Source: DAMBHY01 sp032068765
Lineage (GTDB): Bacteria; Bacteroidota; Bacteroidia; Bacteroidales; Dysgonomonadaceae
DNA: 64,000 nt
Reading direction: 5' to 3'
Assembly: GCA_032068765.1 (NCBI GenBank)
Contig: DAMBHY010000006.1
Location: 1-64,000 of the forward strand
Program-made: the position numbers and the translations under genes
Part shown: positions 8,181 to 16,110 of the stretch, in pieces
Position numbering within the stretch: the stretch's first letter is position 1
Layout: the number at the start of each line of letters is the position of its first letter
Notes under the pieces: model-generated
Told to the model about the DNA's origin: nothing
What the model saw: only the letters and a program-made list of their open reading frames with translations
Databases searched by the model: none

Positions 8181-8802
8181 AAATTTAAGACATATTGCAT
8201 TGCTGAGATATTTATTGATATTCTGCATCATTTTTGCAGGAAGCATTTCTCATGTCCAAGGCCAGAGCATCAATGATGAATATAAACTAAAATTAAAGCA
8301 ATCGCTGAAAGTCCCCGATATCAAAATTCACGGAAGCCCAAAATACAACCCGTTGGAAATAAAACAAAATAATTCAGAGAAAATAGAAGTTTCACCTACT
8401 ACCGAATTACCTAATCTGTATCAACACTTCAAAGGAAAATATACGGATATGATAGAAGACTTCAAGCCCGATTTTTCAGTAACGAACGCTGACAAAAAAA
8501 GTATGCTTGCCCGCAGTCATATAGACTACACCGATGGCAAACTGCATCTGATTCCCGATTCAAGGAGCATATACCAATCGGCTCAGTATACACGTAATGA
8601 TTACGGAGTGGGCATTTATGCTGATGAAAATTCTCCTGAATGGCTCATCAAATTGCGCAATAAAGTGACCCCTCAATATAGGAATATTGACTTAGATCCC
8701 ATTCGTTTTTTTGAAGGAATTAAGGCGCAGCAAAGGAAAGAACAGCTTGATAAGATTCTTCGTGCGTATAACGTATATGATGAAATCAGAGCAAAGGAAT
8801 AG
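8170..8802 (+). CDS. Secreted protein of unknown function
   Basis: A 210-residue protein with an N-terminal signal peptide (hydrophobic core LLRYLLIFCIIFAGSI, likely cleavage after VQGQ or nearby). The mature part is polar and Lys/Glu-rich, with DEYKLKLKQSLKVPDIKI close to the start and a helical C-terminus (AQQRKEQLDKILRAYNVYDE). I recognise no domain. Its start overlaps the end of the preceding frameshifted gene by 11 bp, and the two share an N-terminal motif, which suggests an operon of related exported proteins behind the promoter at 7839. A role in the periplasm or outer membrane is inferred from the signal peptide alone. Confidence 0.75.
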   Translation: MVSKNLRHIALLRYLLIFCIIFAGSISHVQGQSINDEYKLKLKQSLKVPDIKIHGSPKYNPLEIKQNNSEKIEVSPTTELPNLYQHFKGKYTDMIEDFKPDFSVTNADKKSMLARSHIDYTDGKLHLIPDSRSIYQSAQYTRNDYGVGIYADENSPEWLIKLRNKVTPQYRNIDLDPIRFFEGIKAQQRKEQLDKILRAYNVYDEIRAKE

Positions 8803-8821
8803 GAAATTAGGTGTTTATTTA

Positions 8822-8853
8822 TTTGCAGATATGAGAAAAATATAGTAATATTG
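8822..8853 (+). promoter_or_regulatory. tRNA promoter (-33 TTTG, -7 TAATATTG)
   Basis: TTTG at 8822-8825 and TAATATTG at 8846-8853 are 20 bp apart, the Bacteroidota spacing. The last T-rich part of the -7 box differs at one base from TAnnTTTG. The tRNA begins 29 bp further on. Confidence 0.6.
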
Positions 8854-8882
8854 CACCCGCTTTCTAAAAATTTGGAAACAAA

Positions 8883-8956
8883 GGTCCCATAGCTCAGTTG
8901 GTTAGAGCACCTGACTCATAATCAGGGAGTCCTTGGTTCAAGCCCAAGTGGGACCA
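8883..8956 (+). tRNA. tRNA with CAU anticodon (elongator Met, or Ile2 if lysidine-modified)
   Basis: A full cloverleaf can be drawn. The acceptor stem is GGTCCCA with TGGGACC (seven pairs); the anticodon stem CCTGA/TCAGG encloses the loop CTCATAA, giving anticodon CAU; the T stem is CTTGG/CCAAG; the discriminator base is A. The paired position 1-72 excludes initiator tRNA. Sequence alone does not settle elongator Met versus Ile2, because both carry CAU before modification. The 3' CCA is not encoded, as is usual in this phylum. A strong terminator follows. Confidence 0.95.
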
Positions 8957-8959
8957 CAA

Positions 8960-8994
8960 AAAAGGTTTTACAATTTCTTGTAAAACCTTTTTTA
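8960..8994 (+). terminator. Intrinsic terminator after the tRNA
   Basis: A 14-bp perfect stem (AAAAGGTTTTACAA with its complement) with a short loop, ending in a T-run at about 8988-8993. Confidence 0.85.
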
Positions 8995-9055
8995 TTAAAA
9001 CCTTAAATAAACCCAGCGATAAGAATTAATAATCCTATAATTTTAGTGGTTTAAT

Positions 9056-10660
9056 TTAAAATCCGCTGCCAAACATTTCCCAGAACCTGTTTTCGAGACT
9101 GCCCCATTTTTGAGTAGCAGCTCCGTAAAATTGTTCGGTGTAGCTGTTCAATAACTTTTGAACTTCTTCCTTTTTTCCTTCTTTCAATAATGCCTGAGCC
9201 TTTGCTTCTATTTGAGGCAACTCCATTTTAGCTTTTTCTTCAAAGCTCAAGATATTTTCAAGCATTATATCTTTTGTAGAGCCCCATTGTACTGTCGCCA
9301 ATTTATTGGCTTTTCTGAACTTCCATATAGCAGCGTTGTCGTTGTATGTTCTTACACCCGAATATTCAAAAGCAGAAGGCAATTGAGTTGTGCCACTGAA
9401 TAGTGGAATACGTGGACTTTGTGCAGGATTGTCAAAAGATATACGGCAGATACCGCCAATCTCATCAGGGAGCCAACTTCTGAGTTGAATAATATGAGAG
9501 TATGCGCACCAAGATACAGAAACGGTACGGACAAAATCAATTGTTCCGGGTTTGATGGTATTAAGCGTGTTCCTTGTAGTAGCTGTAAGCCAAGGATTGG
9601 CAATAGGACTGATAATCGTATCTTGACTAATTACTTTGCCGTCTTTATCTCTTTTTGCTGATACTATCTTGACATTCTTTCTCATATCGTAAGGTGAATT
9701 TTCGTAATCAGCACGATAAAGCGCATTCATCATATCAATGGTCATTTTTTCTTTTGGTTTGACAGAAAATGGAAGTTCTGCCATATCCATATTCAATTTA
9801 AGATCAGGATTAACTTTACTCAATATCCAAAACTCTCTGATTGCATAAGGTTTTTTTGTATCGCCATAAGCTTTCCAAAATTTAAACTCGCTCTTTCCAT
9901 CCCAAAGATTTAATTCTTTCGCCACAGAAAAAACGTTATCACTATACATAAAGTAATTAGGATTATTCTTTTCGATGGCACTGATGCGGCTAATGTTTGC
10001 AGAAACTCCCACTTCGTCGTCAGGTATTCGTTTGGCAGCCCATACTGCACCTATTTTGTTTTTTCCGGCGCCAAAGATCTCGAGCTGCCACACTTCATTT
10101 TTATCAGCTATCGTCAGACATTCGCCCCAATCTCCATAACCGTATTTTTTTGTCAAACTATCAATCAATTTTATGGCTTCACGAGCGGTGGTGCATCTTT
10201 GCAAAACAACTCTTTCCAGTTCTTCAATCAGAAACATTCCCTTTTCGTTTACAAGTGTATCACTTCCTACAATCGTAGCTTCGCCTATTGCCAATTGCTT
10301 TTCGTTCATACTAGGGTAGCCTGTATTGAGGAAAGCATATGTGTGTTTCGCCTGTGGAATTTGTCCTGCCACTTTCACATTGCGCATATCCCACGGTGTT
10401 TCAGTTTTTAATAAACCTTTATAAATAGTCATGCGTGCAGTGTCGGGATAATCCTTCGCTTTTTCTATGCGCATCCAGGTGCGGTAATTTCCGTCGCAGG
10501 TATGTGCTGTCATAACCGAACCATCGTAAGATGCTTTTTTACCAACTGTGATACTTGTACATGTTTCACCAAAATACGGGTCGCTTTTAGATGATTGTGC
10601 TGATGTAGTCTGATAAATCGCAAGTAAAACTACAAATAAAGAAATGATGTTATGTTTCAT
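9056..10660 (-). CDS. Secreted dipeptidase, peptidase family C69
   Basis: A 534-residue protein with a signal peptide (KHNIISLFVVLLAIYQTTSA) and the C69/PepD fold of N-terminal nucleophile hydrolases. The candidate nucleophile is Cys34 in GETCTSITVGKKAS, which lies just after the signal peptide as expected if processing exposes it. Further family segments are DGSVMTAHTCDGN, AIGEATIVG and GYGDWGECLTIAD. It would cleave dipeptides in the periplasm, complementing DPP11. It is monocistronic, with its own promoter, and is divergent from rnpB across the 42-bp repeat array. Confidence 0.9.
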   Translation of the reverse strand: MKHNIISLFVVLLAIYQTTSAQSSKSDPYFGETCTSITVGKKASYDGSVMTAHTCDGNYRTWMRIEKAKDYPDTARMTIYKGLLKTETPWDMRNVKVAGQIPQAKHTYAFLNTGYPSMNEKQLAIGEATIVGSDTLVNEKGMFLIEELERVVLQRCTTAREAIKLIDSLTKKYGYGDWGECLTIADKNEVWQLEIFGAGKNKIGAVWAAKRIPDDEVGVSANISRISAIEKNNPNYFMYSDNVFSVAKELNLWDGKSEFKFWKAYGDTKKPYAIREFWILSKVNPDLKLNMDMAELPFSVKPKEKMTIDMMNALYRADYENSPYDMRKNVKIVSAKRDKDGKVISQDTIISPIANPWLTATTRNTLNTIKPGTIDFVRTVSVSWCAYSHIIQLRSWLPDEIGGICRISFDNPAQSPRIPLFSGTTQLPSAFEYSGVRTYNDNAAIWKFRKANKLATVQWGSTKDIMLENILSFEEKAKMELPQIEAKAQALLKEGKKEEVQKLLNSYTEQFYGAATQKWGSLENRFWEMFGSGF

Positions 10661-10700
10661 TTTGATTTTAAGAGAATATAGATTATGAGAATAATAGTTT

Positions 10701-10708
10701 CAAATATA
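10701..10708 (-). promoter_or_regulatory. -7 element of the C69 dipeptidase gene
   Basis: Minus strand TATATTTG, an exact consensus match, about 40 bp before the start codon at 10660. Confidence 0.7.
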
Positions 10709-10815
10709 CTGAGCTTTTTCCAAAAAATTGATTGATAGATGACATTTTAATGGAATATTTTTTCAAGGTAATATGTCTGCTCGAAATTAATGCTCCATTT
10801 TCAACTCAGAATTAT

Positions 10816-11258
10816 ACCGTTGCGCAAGACAACAGTCCTATTTTAAACCATTCTGACACCATTGCACAAGAAAGATATATCATCACCAAGTAGTAATTAC
10901 ACCGTTGCGAAAGACAACAGTCCTATTTTAAACCATTTTGACACCATTGCACAAGACATATATATCATCACCAAGTAGTAATTACACCGTTGCGCAATAT
11001 TTATCTATTATTTTATCTTGTTTTTAGAGCGTTGCATTCGGCAACGGTCCAAATCTGAGTTGTATTTACACCGTTGCCGAAAACAATGTTATAGTACGTT
11101 AATGTAATAGAGCGTTGATAAGCGCAACGATAGAATTTCCACCCTGTTTTATAACGTTGCTTAACGCAACGGTCGTTTTACCGATTAGTAATGGAGCGTT
11201 GTCTTTGTCAACGGTACTTTTACGGATTTGTAAAAGTACCATTGCGTTCGACAATGGT
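10816..11258. repeat. Array of eleven degenerate 42-bp units with 21-bp palindromic cores
   Basis: Eleven cores start at 10816, 10858, 10901, 10943, 10986, 11028, 11070, 11111, 11153, 11195 and 11238, so the step is 41 to 43 bp. Each core is 21 bp: a 7-bp arm, 7 variable bases, and a 7-bp complementary arm, of the form ACCGTTG-N7-CAACGGT. Units 2, 4 and 5 have a decayed right arm. Matched changes occur: the last unit is ACCATTG-N7-CAATGGT. Spacers are 20-22 bp and mostly unlike each other, except that units 1-2 and 3-4 are an 85-bp duplication (81 of 85 identical). The array fills the divergent gap between the C69 gene and rnpB. No gene is visible in it. Confidence 0.85.
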
Positions 11259-11409
11259 GTTAATTATGAGGTGTTTACGTATAATATATTAAATTTAAAC
11301 ACTTATTTACAATAGAAACTATTCAGATATTTATTTGTTAGTTTATTTATTATCAATCTGCTTACATAGTTTACATATCAAGTTATTTACTATTCTAAGC
11401 AATTTATAT

Positions 11410-11417
11410 TACTTTTG
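11410..11417 (+). promoter_or_regulatory. -7 element of rnpB
   Basis: TACTTTTG matches TAnnTTTG and ends 6 bp before the predicted 5' end of RNase P RNA. Confidence 0.75.
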
Positions 11418-11422
11418 TAGGT

Positions 11423-11800
11423 GCAGCAGGTCGGTTTGTCGCTTCTCGTTTTTGCGAGGTGAGGAAAGTCCGGGCAACATAGAGCACTATACTTCTTAAT
11501 GGGAAGCCGTCTGTGAAGGCAGAGTAGCGTAACAGAAAATAACCGCTTGTGGCAAAACGTGTTTTGCCGGAGTAAGGGTGAAAAGGTAAGGTAAGAGCTT
11601 ACCGGATATTGCAGCAATGCAGTATGCCGTACGCCTTATAGGTTGCAAGGTCATGTATATCGGATAATGTAGGGTTGCTCGCCCGATGCCGAGGGGTAGA
11701 CCGCTAAAGAGCATTGGTGACAATGTCTCGTAGATAAATGACAAACATCGCTCAAGGCTTCGGCCGAAGTGATACAGAACCCGGCTTATAGACCGGCTGC
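11423..11800 (+). ncRNA. rnpB: RNase P RNA, bacterial type A
   Basis: The catalytic RNA that matures tRNA 5' ends. The conserved core is clear: GAGGAAAGTCCGGGC near 11459-11473, ACAGAAAATAACCGC near 11531-11546, AAGGGTGAAAAGGT near 11573-11587 and GATACAGAACCCGGC near 11771-11785. The 5' end GCAGCAGGTC pairs with the 3' end GACCGGCTGC, forming P1 and fixing the ends at 11423 and 11800. A run of T at 11801-11806 after P1 serves as terminator. It has its own promoter and is followed after 20 bp by the yihY-like gene. Confidence 0.95.
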
Positions 11801-11820
11801 TTTTTTCGGAATTATTTTTT

Positions 11821-13218
11821 ATGACAGAAACAGAAAAGGATAAAAATAAAAACTACAAACCAAAAAAGACTACACAGTGGAAAGTAAAGGTGGATGAACT
11901 CATCGACTTTCTCACCTACGATATTTGGCGTTTGGATTCTGCTTCACTAAAGAAGAATCAGTCTTTATTTTATAATGTCATAAAAACCATCATACTTACT
12001 GTAAGGCGGATTGGTGAACAGGATTTGGGAGCCAAAGCGGCTTTTTTGACCTATCGTACTGTTCTGTCTATCGTTCCACTTTTTGCTGTATTATTTGCAA
12101 TAGCCAGAGGATTTGGATTTGAGAATATCCTCCAAAGCGAATTGTTTTCATATTTTGGAATGAGTTCACCTGCAACTCCACGTCCTGGAGAACAGCCAAG
12201 CATGACACATCAGGTTATCCAGATGATTAACAATTCACTTGAATATGCCAAGGGAAGCGGTCTCTTCGCAGGAATTGGTATCGCTCTTTTGCTTTACACC
12301 ATTTACCTTTTGTTTAACGATATCGAGCGGAACTTCAATAACATATGGATGATCAAGAAGGGGCGCAGCATTCAGCGTCAGGCAACGGATTATTTCTCAT
12401 TGATGTTGCTTTTGCCAATACTTATTTTGTTGAACTATGGTATGTCCCTGATGTTGAATTCTTTTACAAAATTCATTTACATCCTCTATCCTGCAACGCA
12501 GTTTTTGAATATCCTGCCTTTTGTGTTAATTGTGCTCGCGCTTACTTTTCTTTACAAATTTATGCCGAATACGAAAGTGAAATTTTGGAATGCACTTTTG
12601 GCAGGATTAATTGCCGGAACCGCCTATCAGATTTTCCAGAATTTCTACTTGAGCGGACAGATATGGATTACTCAGTATAATGCCGTTTATGGTACGTTTG
12701 CTGCAATTCCGTTATTACTCTTATGGTTGCAATTGTCATGGTATATTATTCTGATTGGCGTTGAGTTGTCTTTTTCATCACAAAATGTAAAAAACTTCTT
12801 GTTTGAAAAAGAAACTCGGAAAATCAGCCGACGATATCACGACTTTTTCATGCTTATTATTCTCACAGAGATAGTAAAAAGATTTGCGGATGGAAAACCC
12901 GCACTAACACGAGACGATTTGGCTGAAAGATGCAGAGTGCCGCTTGGACTAACATCACAGATTTTGGATGATTTGATTGATATGAAAATAGTATCTGTTT
13001 TGAAATCTGAAGATGATACCAGTAATGATAGATATCAACCGGCTATGGACATCAATAAGTTAAGTCTTAATTTCATGGAAAGTAAGATTGACCATTTTGG
13101 CTCAGAAGACTTTATAGTGGATACAGAAGTCAAATATTTCAATCATTGGAAAGAGTTCATGAAATCACGTGCCTGCCTGTATGATAGGGAAGTTGATGTA
13201 TTGTTGAAGGATCTTTAA
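11821..13218 (+). CDS. YihY/virulence factor BrkB family membrane protein with C-terminal winged helix
   Basis: A 465-residue inner-membrane protein. After a charged N-terminus (about 55 residues), the YihY domain spans roughly residues 60-320 with about six transmembrane helices; LGAKAAFLTYRTVLSIVP and GTFAAIPLLLLWLQLSWYI are family hallmarks. The C-terminal 130 residues look like a winged helix (LTRDDLAERCRVPLGLTSQILDDLID), common in the Bacteroidota version. Members were once called RNase BN, but that activity belongs to another protein; the true function is unknown. The start codon lies 20 bp after rnpB, so readthrough from the rnpB promoter is possible. Confidence 0.9.
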   Translation: MTETEKDKNKNYKPKKTTQWKVKVDELIDFLTYDIWRLDSASLKKNQSLFYNVIKTIILTVRRIGEQDLGAKAAFLTYRTVLSIVPLFAVLFAIARGFGFENILQSELFSYFGMSSPATPRPGEQPSMTHQVIQMINNSLEYAKGSGLFAGIGIALLLYTIYLLFNDIERNFNNIWMIKKGRSIQRQATDYFSLMLLLPILILLNYGMSLMLNSFTKFIYILYPATQFLNILPFVLIVLALTFLYKFMPNTKVKFWNALLAGLIAGTAYQIFQNFYLSGQIWITQYNAVYGTFAAIPLLLLWLQLSWYIILIGVELSFSSQNVKNFLFEKETRKISRRYHDFFMLIILTEIVKRFADGKPALTRDDLAERCRVPLGLTSQILDDLIDMKIVSVLKSEDDTSNDRYQPAMDINKLSLNFMESKIDHFGSEDFIVDTEVKYFNHWKEFMKSRACLYDREVDVLLKDL

Positions 13219-13364
13219 AGCCCAAGAAACAAGGCATTAATATAAAAGAGTAAAACATAAAGACAGTTTTATTCCTCTACGAAATCTGCGGAAAATAGAA
13301 TAATAAAGAAAAAACTTAGGTGCTAGATAAGATAAGCTTAGTGATACATACAATCATCGTAACC

Positions 13365-14096
13365 TCATCGCTTACTTGTCCCTTTCTCCGCAAACAAATA
13401 ATAAGCATCAGGAACAGATTGTTTTAATCCGTGTCTTAATTTTTTGGCATCCTCACCACAAAATTTACACAATAATTTCCAGAAATTTTCACCATGATTC
13501 ATTTCGAAAGTATGCGTCAGTTCGTGAAGGATGACGTAGTCAATATATTTTTCTGGTAAAAATAAAAGGTAAAAGGACAGATTAATATTTTTCTGCAAAG
13601 AACAACTTCCCCAGCGTGTAATACTGCTATTTATTTTCACATTATTATAGGGGATATTGTGTTTTTGCGCTAACTCTTTCAGCTTGCGAGGAAGTACATT
13701 TTTGGCTTCTGTTCTCAGTGCGTTTCGTGTTAATGTTTTTATGATACTTTGCGCTTCTACAGAATTTATATCCACGTTTTCAGGTATATTTACGGTTAGA
13801 ATATTATTTTTAAGAAAAATCTTGTAACTATTTAGGATGTTTGTGCGTTGTATTTCAAATTTGAAAGTGAGTGTCTGGAATGTAGTATCGTCTGTAATTA
13901 ACAGTGCAGGTTTACTTTTGAGGTTGATTAGTCGGCTTTTCATGGAACTAACTGCTTCAAGAATATCCTTTCTGTTGAGGCCTGCGGGTACAGTCAATTG
14001 GAAATAGTCGCTTTTTCGGCGTGCAATTATTCGTTGGCAACGTTTATTGGTAATAACGACAATGCGTCCTAGGTCCTCGTCAATAAATTCTTTCAT
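13365..14096 (-). CDS. YgjP-like (DUF45) zinc metallopeptidase
   Basis: A 243-residue cytoplasmic protein of the YgjP/DUF45 family. The zinc motif HELTH (ILHELTHTFEMNHGENFW) supplies two His and the catalytic Glu, and the His in MNHGENFW is the third ligand. RWGSCS, about 40 residues before the motif, is the other family signature. Family members are predicted proteases, some linked to restriction-modification or stress loci; no substrate is known. Monocistronic; the divergent neighbour encodes the MlaE-like permease. A start at 14096 is supported by a plus-strand promoter only 75 bp away for the neighbour, leaving a compact divergent region. Confidence 0.88.
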   Translation of the reverse strand: MKEFIDEDLGRIVVITNKRCQRIIARRKSDYFQLTVPAGLNRKDILEAVSSMKSRLINLKSKPALLITDDTTFQTLTFKFEIQRTNILNSYKIFLKNNILTVNIPENVDINSVEAQSIIKTLTRNALRTEAKNVLPRKLKELAQKHNIPYNNVKINSSITRWGSCSLQKNINLSFYLLFLPEKYIDYVILHELTHTFEMNHGENFWKLLCKFCGEDAKKLRHGLKQSVPDAYYLFAEKGTSKR

Positions 14097-14170
14097 TGTA
14101 TAAAATTAGACAATTAAAAGATATTATTTTTCAAGTTATTCCAAAAATTATAATTTTTCAAAACATTGGT

Positions 14171-14178
14171 TATCTTTG
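14171..14178 (+). promoter_or_regulatory. -7 element of the MlaE/MlaF-like operon
   Basis: TATCTTTG matches TAnnTTTG. It lies inside the upstream extension of the permease reading frame, so the start at 14096 is excluded and ATG 14207 is chosen. Confidence 0.7.
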
Positions 14179-14206
14179 TAAATACAATAAACTCGTTTTT
14201 CCTTAC

Positions 14207-14956
14207 ATGACATTATTAAAAGCATTAGAAAGCATAGGTGAATATGTATCCTTGATGGGGCAGGTACTTTCTCGACCCGACAGGTTCAGGGAATATGTCA
14301 AAGAGTTTTTCAAAGAAATGCATAAACTCGGAGTCAATTCTATATGGATTGTAGTTATTATATCATTTTTTATAGGCGCTGTAATTGTAATGCAAATTGG
14401 ATTGAATATTGCGTCTCCATTGCTTCCAAGATTCACCGTTGGGGCGGTTTCACGCGAAATTATTTTGCTTGAATTTTCATCAACCATTATGTGCCTCATT
14501 CTATCCGGAAAAGTAGGTAGTAACGTAGCATCTGAAATAGGCTCGATGCGCATTTCAGAACAGATTGATGCATTAGAGATTATGGGTGTAAATTCTGCTA
14601 ACTATCTGATATTCCCAAAGGTTTCGGCATTTGTTGCATTTATGCCAGTACTTGTTGTGATAAGTATGTTTTTAGGAATATTTGGAGGATATGTTATTTG
14701 TATTGTAACAAATGCACCACCTGTAGAAACATATATTTATGGTATTCAATCGTTTTTCAGGCCTCATTTAGTGTGGCAATCGATGATCAAATCAATGATA
14801 TTCGGATTTATCATCTCGTCAGTTGCTGCGTATTTCGGATATAATGCCCGTGGTGGCGCATTGGATGTAGGACGAGCAAGTACCGATTCAGTAGTAATAA
14901 ACAGTATTTTGATATTGTTGACCGACCTTATTTTCACCCAAATTGTTTCAGGATAA
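14207..14956 (+). CDS. MlaE-family ABC transporter permease
   Basis: A 249-residue inner-membrane permease of the MlaE family, which moves phospholipids between the membranes to maintain outer-membrane asymmetry. Family segments are FFIGAVIVMQIGLNI, LSGKVGSNVASEIGSMRISEQIDALEIMGVN and SVAAYFGYNARGGA. Five hydrophobic stretches fit the known topology. The reading frame extends back to 14096, but a promoter at 14171 shows that ATG 14207 is the start. The ATPase gene follows after 5 bp. An MCE-domain protein (MlaD) normally completes the system; none is in this operon, so it is encoded elsewhere or missing. Confidence 0.92.
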   Translation: MTLLKALESIGEYVSLMGQVLSRPDRFREYVKEFFKEMHKLGVNSIWIVVIISFFIGAVIVMQIGLNIASPLLPRFTVGAVSREIILLEFSSTIMCLILSGKVGSNVASEIGSMRISEQIDALEIMGVNSANYLIFPKVSAFVAFMPVLVVISMFLGIFGGYVICIVTNAPPVETYIYGIQSFFRPHLVWQSMIKSMIFGFIISSVAAYFGYNARGGALDVGRASTDSVVINSILILLTDLIFTQIVSG

Positions 14957-14961
14957 GTAGT

Positions 14962-15840
14962 ATGATAGAAGTAAAGAATATTGTAAAAGAATTTGACGGA
15001 CGCACCGTCCTCAACGATATTACTACTACCTTCAAAAAGGGTTCTGTAAACATGATTATTGGGAAGAGCGGCTCAGGGAAAAGTGTTTTTCTCAAGTGCA
15101 TGGTGGGACTTATCAAACCTACTTCGGGGGATGTTTTGTATGCCGGAAAAAATTTCGCGAAGTTAAAAGCCCGTGAAATGAAAGAACTTCGCGTGCAAAT
15201 GGGGATGCTTTTTCAAAATTCCGCACTATTTGATTCAAAAACAGTATTGGAAAATGTGATGTTTCCACTAGATGTTTTTTCTAAGAAGAACTTGCGTGAA
15301 CGACGAAAAAGAGCCGAATTCTGTTTGGAGAGAGTAAACCTATCTCAGGCACATGATTTATTTCCATCAGAAATCAGTGGTGGTATGATGAAACGCGTTG
15401 CAATCGCTCGTGCTATTGCCCTTAATCCTAAATATCTTTTTTGTGATGAACCAAACTCTGGTCTCGATCCGGAAACTTCCATGTTGATTGATGAATTGAT
15501 TCTGGATATAACCAAGGACTTTAATATGACCTCTATAGTGGTTTCTCACGATATGAACTCCATTATGAATATCGGAGACCAAATTATTTTCATCAACGAA
15601 GGCGTGAAAGAGTGGGAAGGTTCTAAGGATGATATCATGAATGCAGATAATCAGAAACTAAACGACTTTGTGTTCGCTTCTGATTTATTCAAAAAAGTAA
15701 AAGAAGTTGACAATGCCACTCCTCAAGAAGAAAAAGAGTGTATTAAAAAAGAGGAAAAGGAAGAGGAACAAAATACGAAGAATGAAAAAGAACTTCAAGA
15801 AGATATCGAAGAAGAAAGTATTGACGAGGGGATAAACTGA
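14962..15840 (+). CDS. MlaF-family ABC transporter ATP-binding protein with acidic tail
   Basis: A 292-residue ATPase partner of the preceding permease. Walker A is GKSGSGKSVFLK (from residue 34), the Q-loop follows in MGMLFQNSALFDS, the signature is SEISGGMMKR, Walker B is YLFCDEPNSGLDP and the switch His is in VVSHDMNS. From about residue 240 the protein ends in a charged tail made almost only of Glu, Lys and Asp, which standard MlaF proteins lack. The tail may contact a partner protein, but this is a guess. Cotranscribed with the permease (5-bp gap). Confidence 0.92.
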   Translation: MIEVKNIVKEFDGRTVLNDITTTFKKGSVNMIIGKSGSGKSVFLKCMVGLIKPTSGDVLYAGKNFAKLKAREMKELRVQMGMLFQNSALFDSKTVLENVMFPLDVFSKKNLRERRKRAEFCLERVNLSQAHDLFPSEISGGMMKRVAIARAIALNPKYLFCDEPNSGLDPETSMLIDELILDITKDFNMTSIVVSHDMNSIMNIGDQIIFINEGVKEWEGSKDDIMNADNQKLNDFVFASDLFKKVKEVDNATPQEEKECIKKEEKEEEQNTKNEKELQEDIEEESIDEGIN

Positions 15841-15953
15841 TATTCCTTATAATCCTCCCTAAATCTAATTCCATACTCTCATATAAAACCGTTCAAACAT
15901 TTGCACTAAAAAAATGTTATCTATAATACGATTAAGGTAGGAGAGATAGAGAG

Positions 15954-15973
15954 CGTTATTTTAAAAAATAACG
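15954..15973. repeat. Perfect inverted repeat between the Mla-like and suf operons
   Basis: CGTTATTTT (15954-15962) and AAAATAACG (15965-15973) are perfect complements separated by two A. No T-run follows on either strand, so it could be a weak terminator of the transporter operon or a protein site. The rest of the 270-bp gap (15841-16110) shows only the suf promoter. Confidence 0.45.
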
Positions 15974-16009
15974 TCTAATCAATAACTTCCGAAATAACAA
16001 AAAAAAACT

Positions 16010-16017
16010 TATTTTTG
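16010..16017 (+). promoter_or_regulatory. -7 element of the suf operon
   Basis: TATTTTTG matches TAnnTTTG. Transcription would start near 16022, giving an untranslated leader of about 88 nt before sufC, longer than most leaders in this window. Confidence 0.65.
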
Positions 16018-16110
16018 CATAGTGTTAAAATGCTGATTACACTATACATTTATACTCAATTTAATAATAAAAAGACGTGTCACAGCCGCGTCGTCAATCT
16101 TTGATATATT

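Noticed and set aside
10816..11258. CRISPR array
   Set aside because: The repeats are degenerate and palindromic with 20-22 bp spacers, two units are duplicated together with their spacers, and no cas genes are present.
10816..11258. Integron attC sites
   Set aside because: There are no gene cassettes, no integrase, and the arms do not carry attC core sites.
14096..14206. Longer N-terminus for the MlaE-like permease
   Set aside because: It includes a promoter -7 element at 14171-14178, and the extension has no family similarity.
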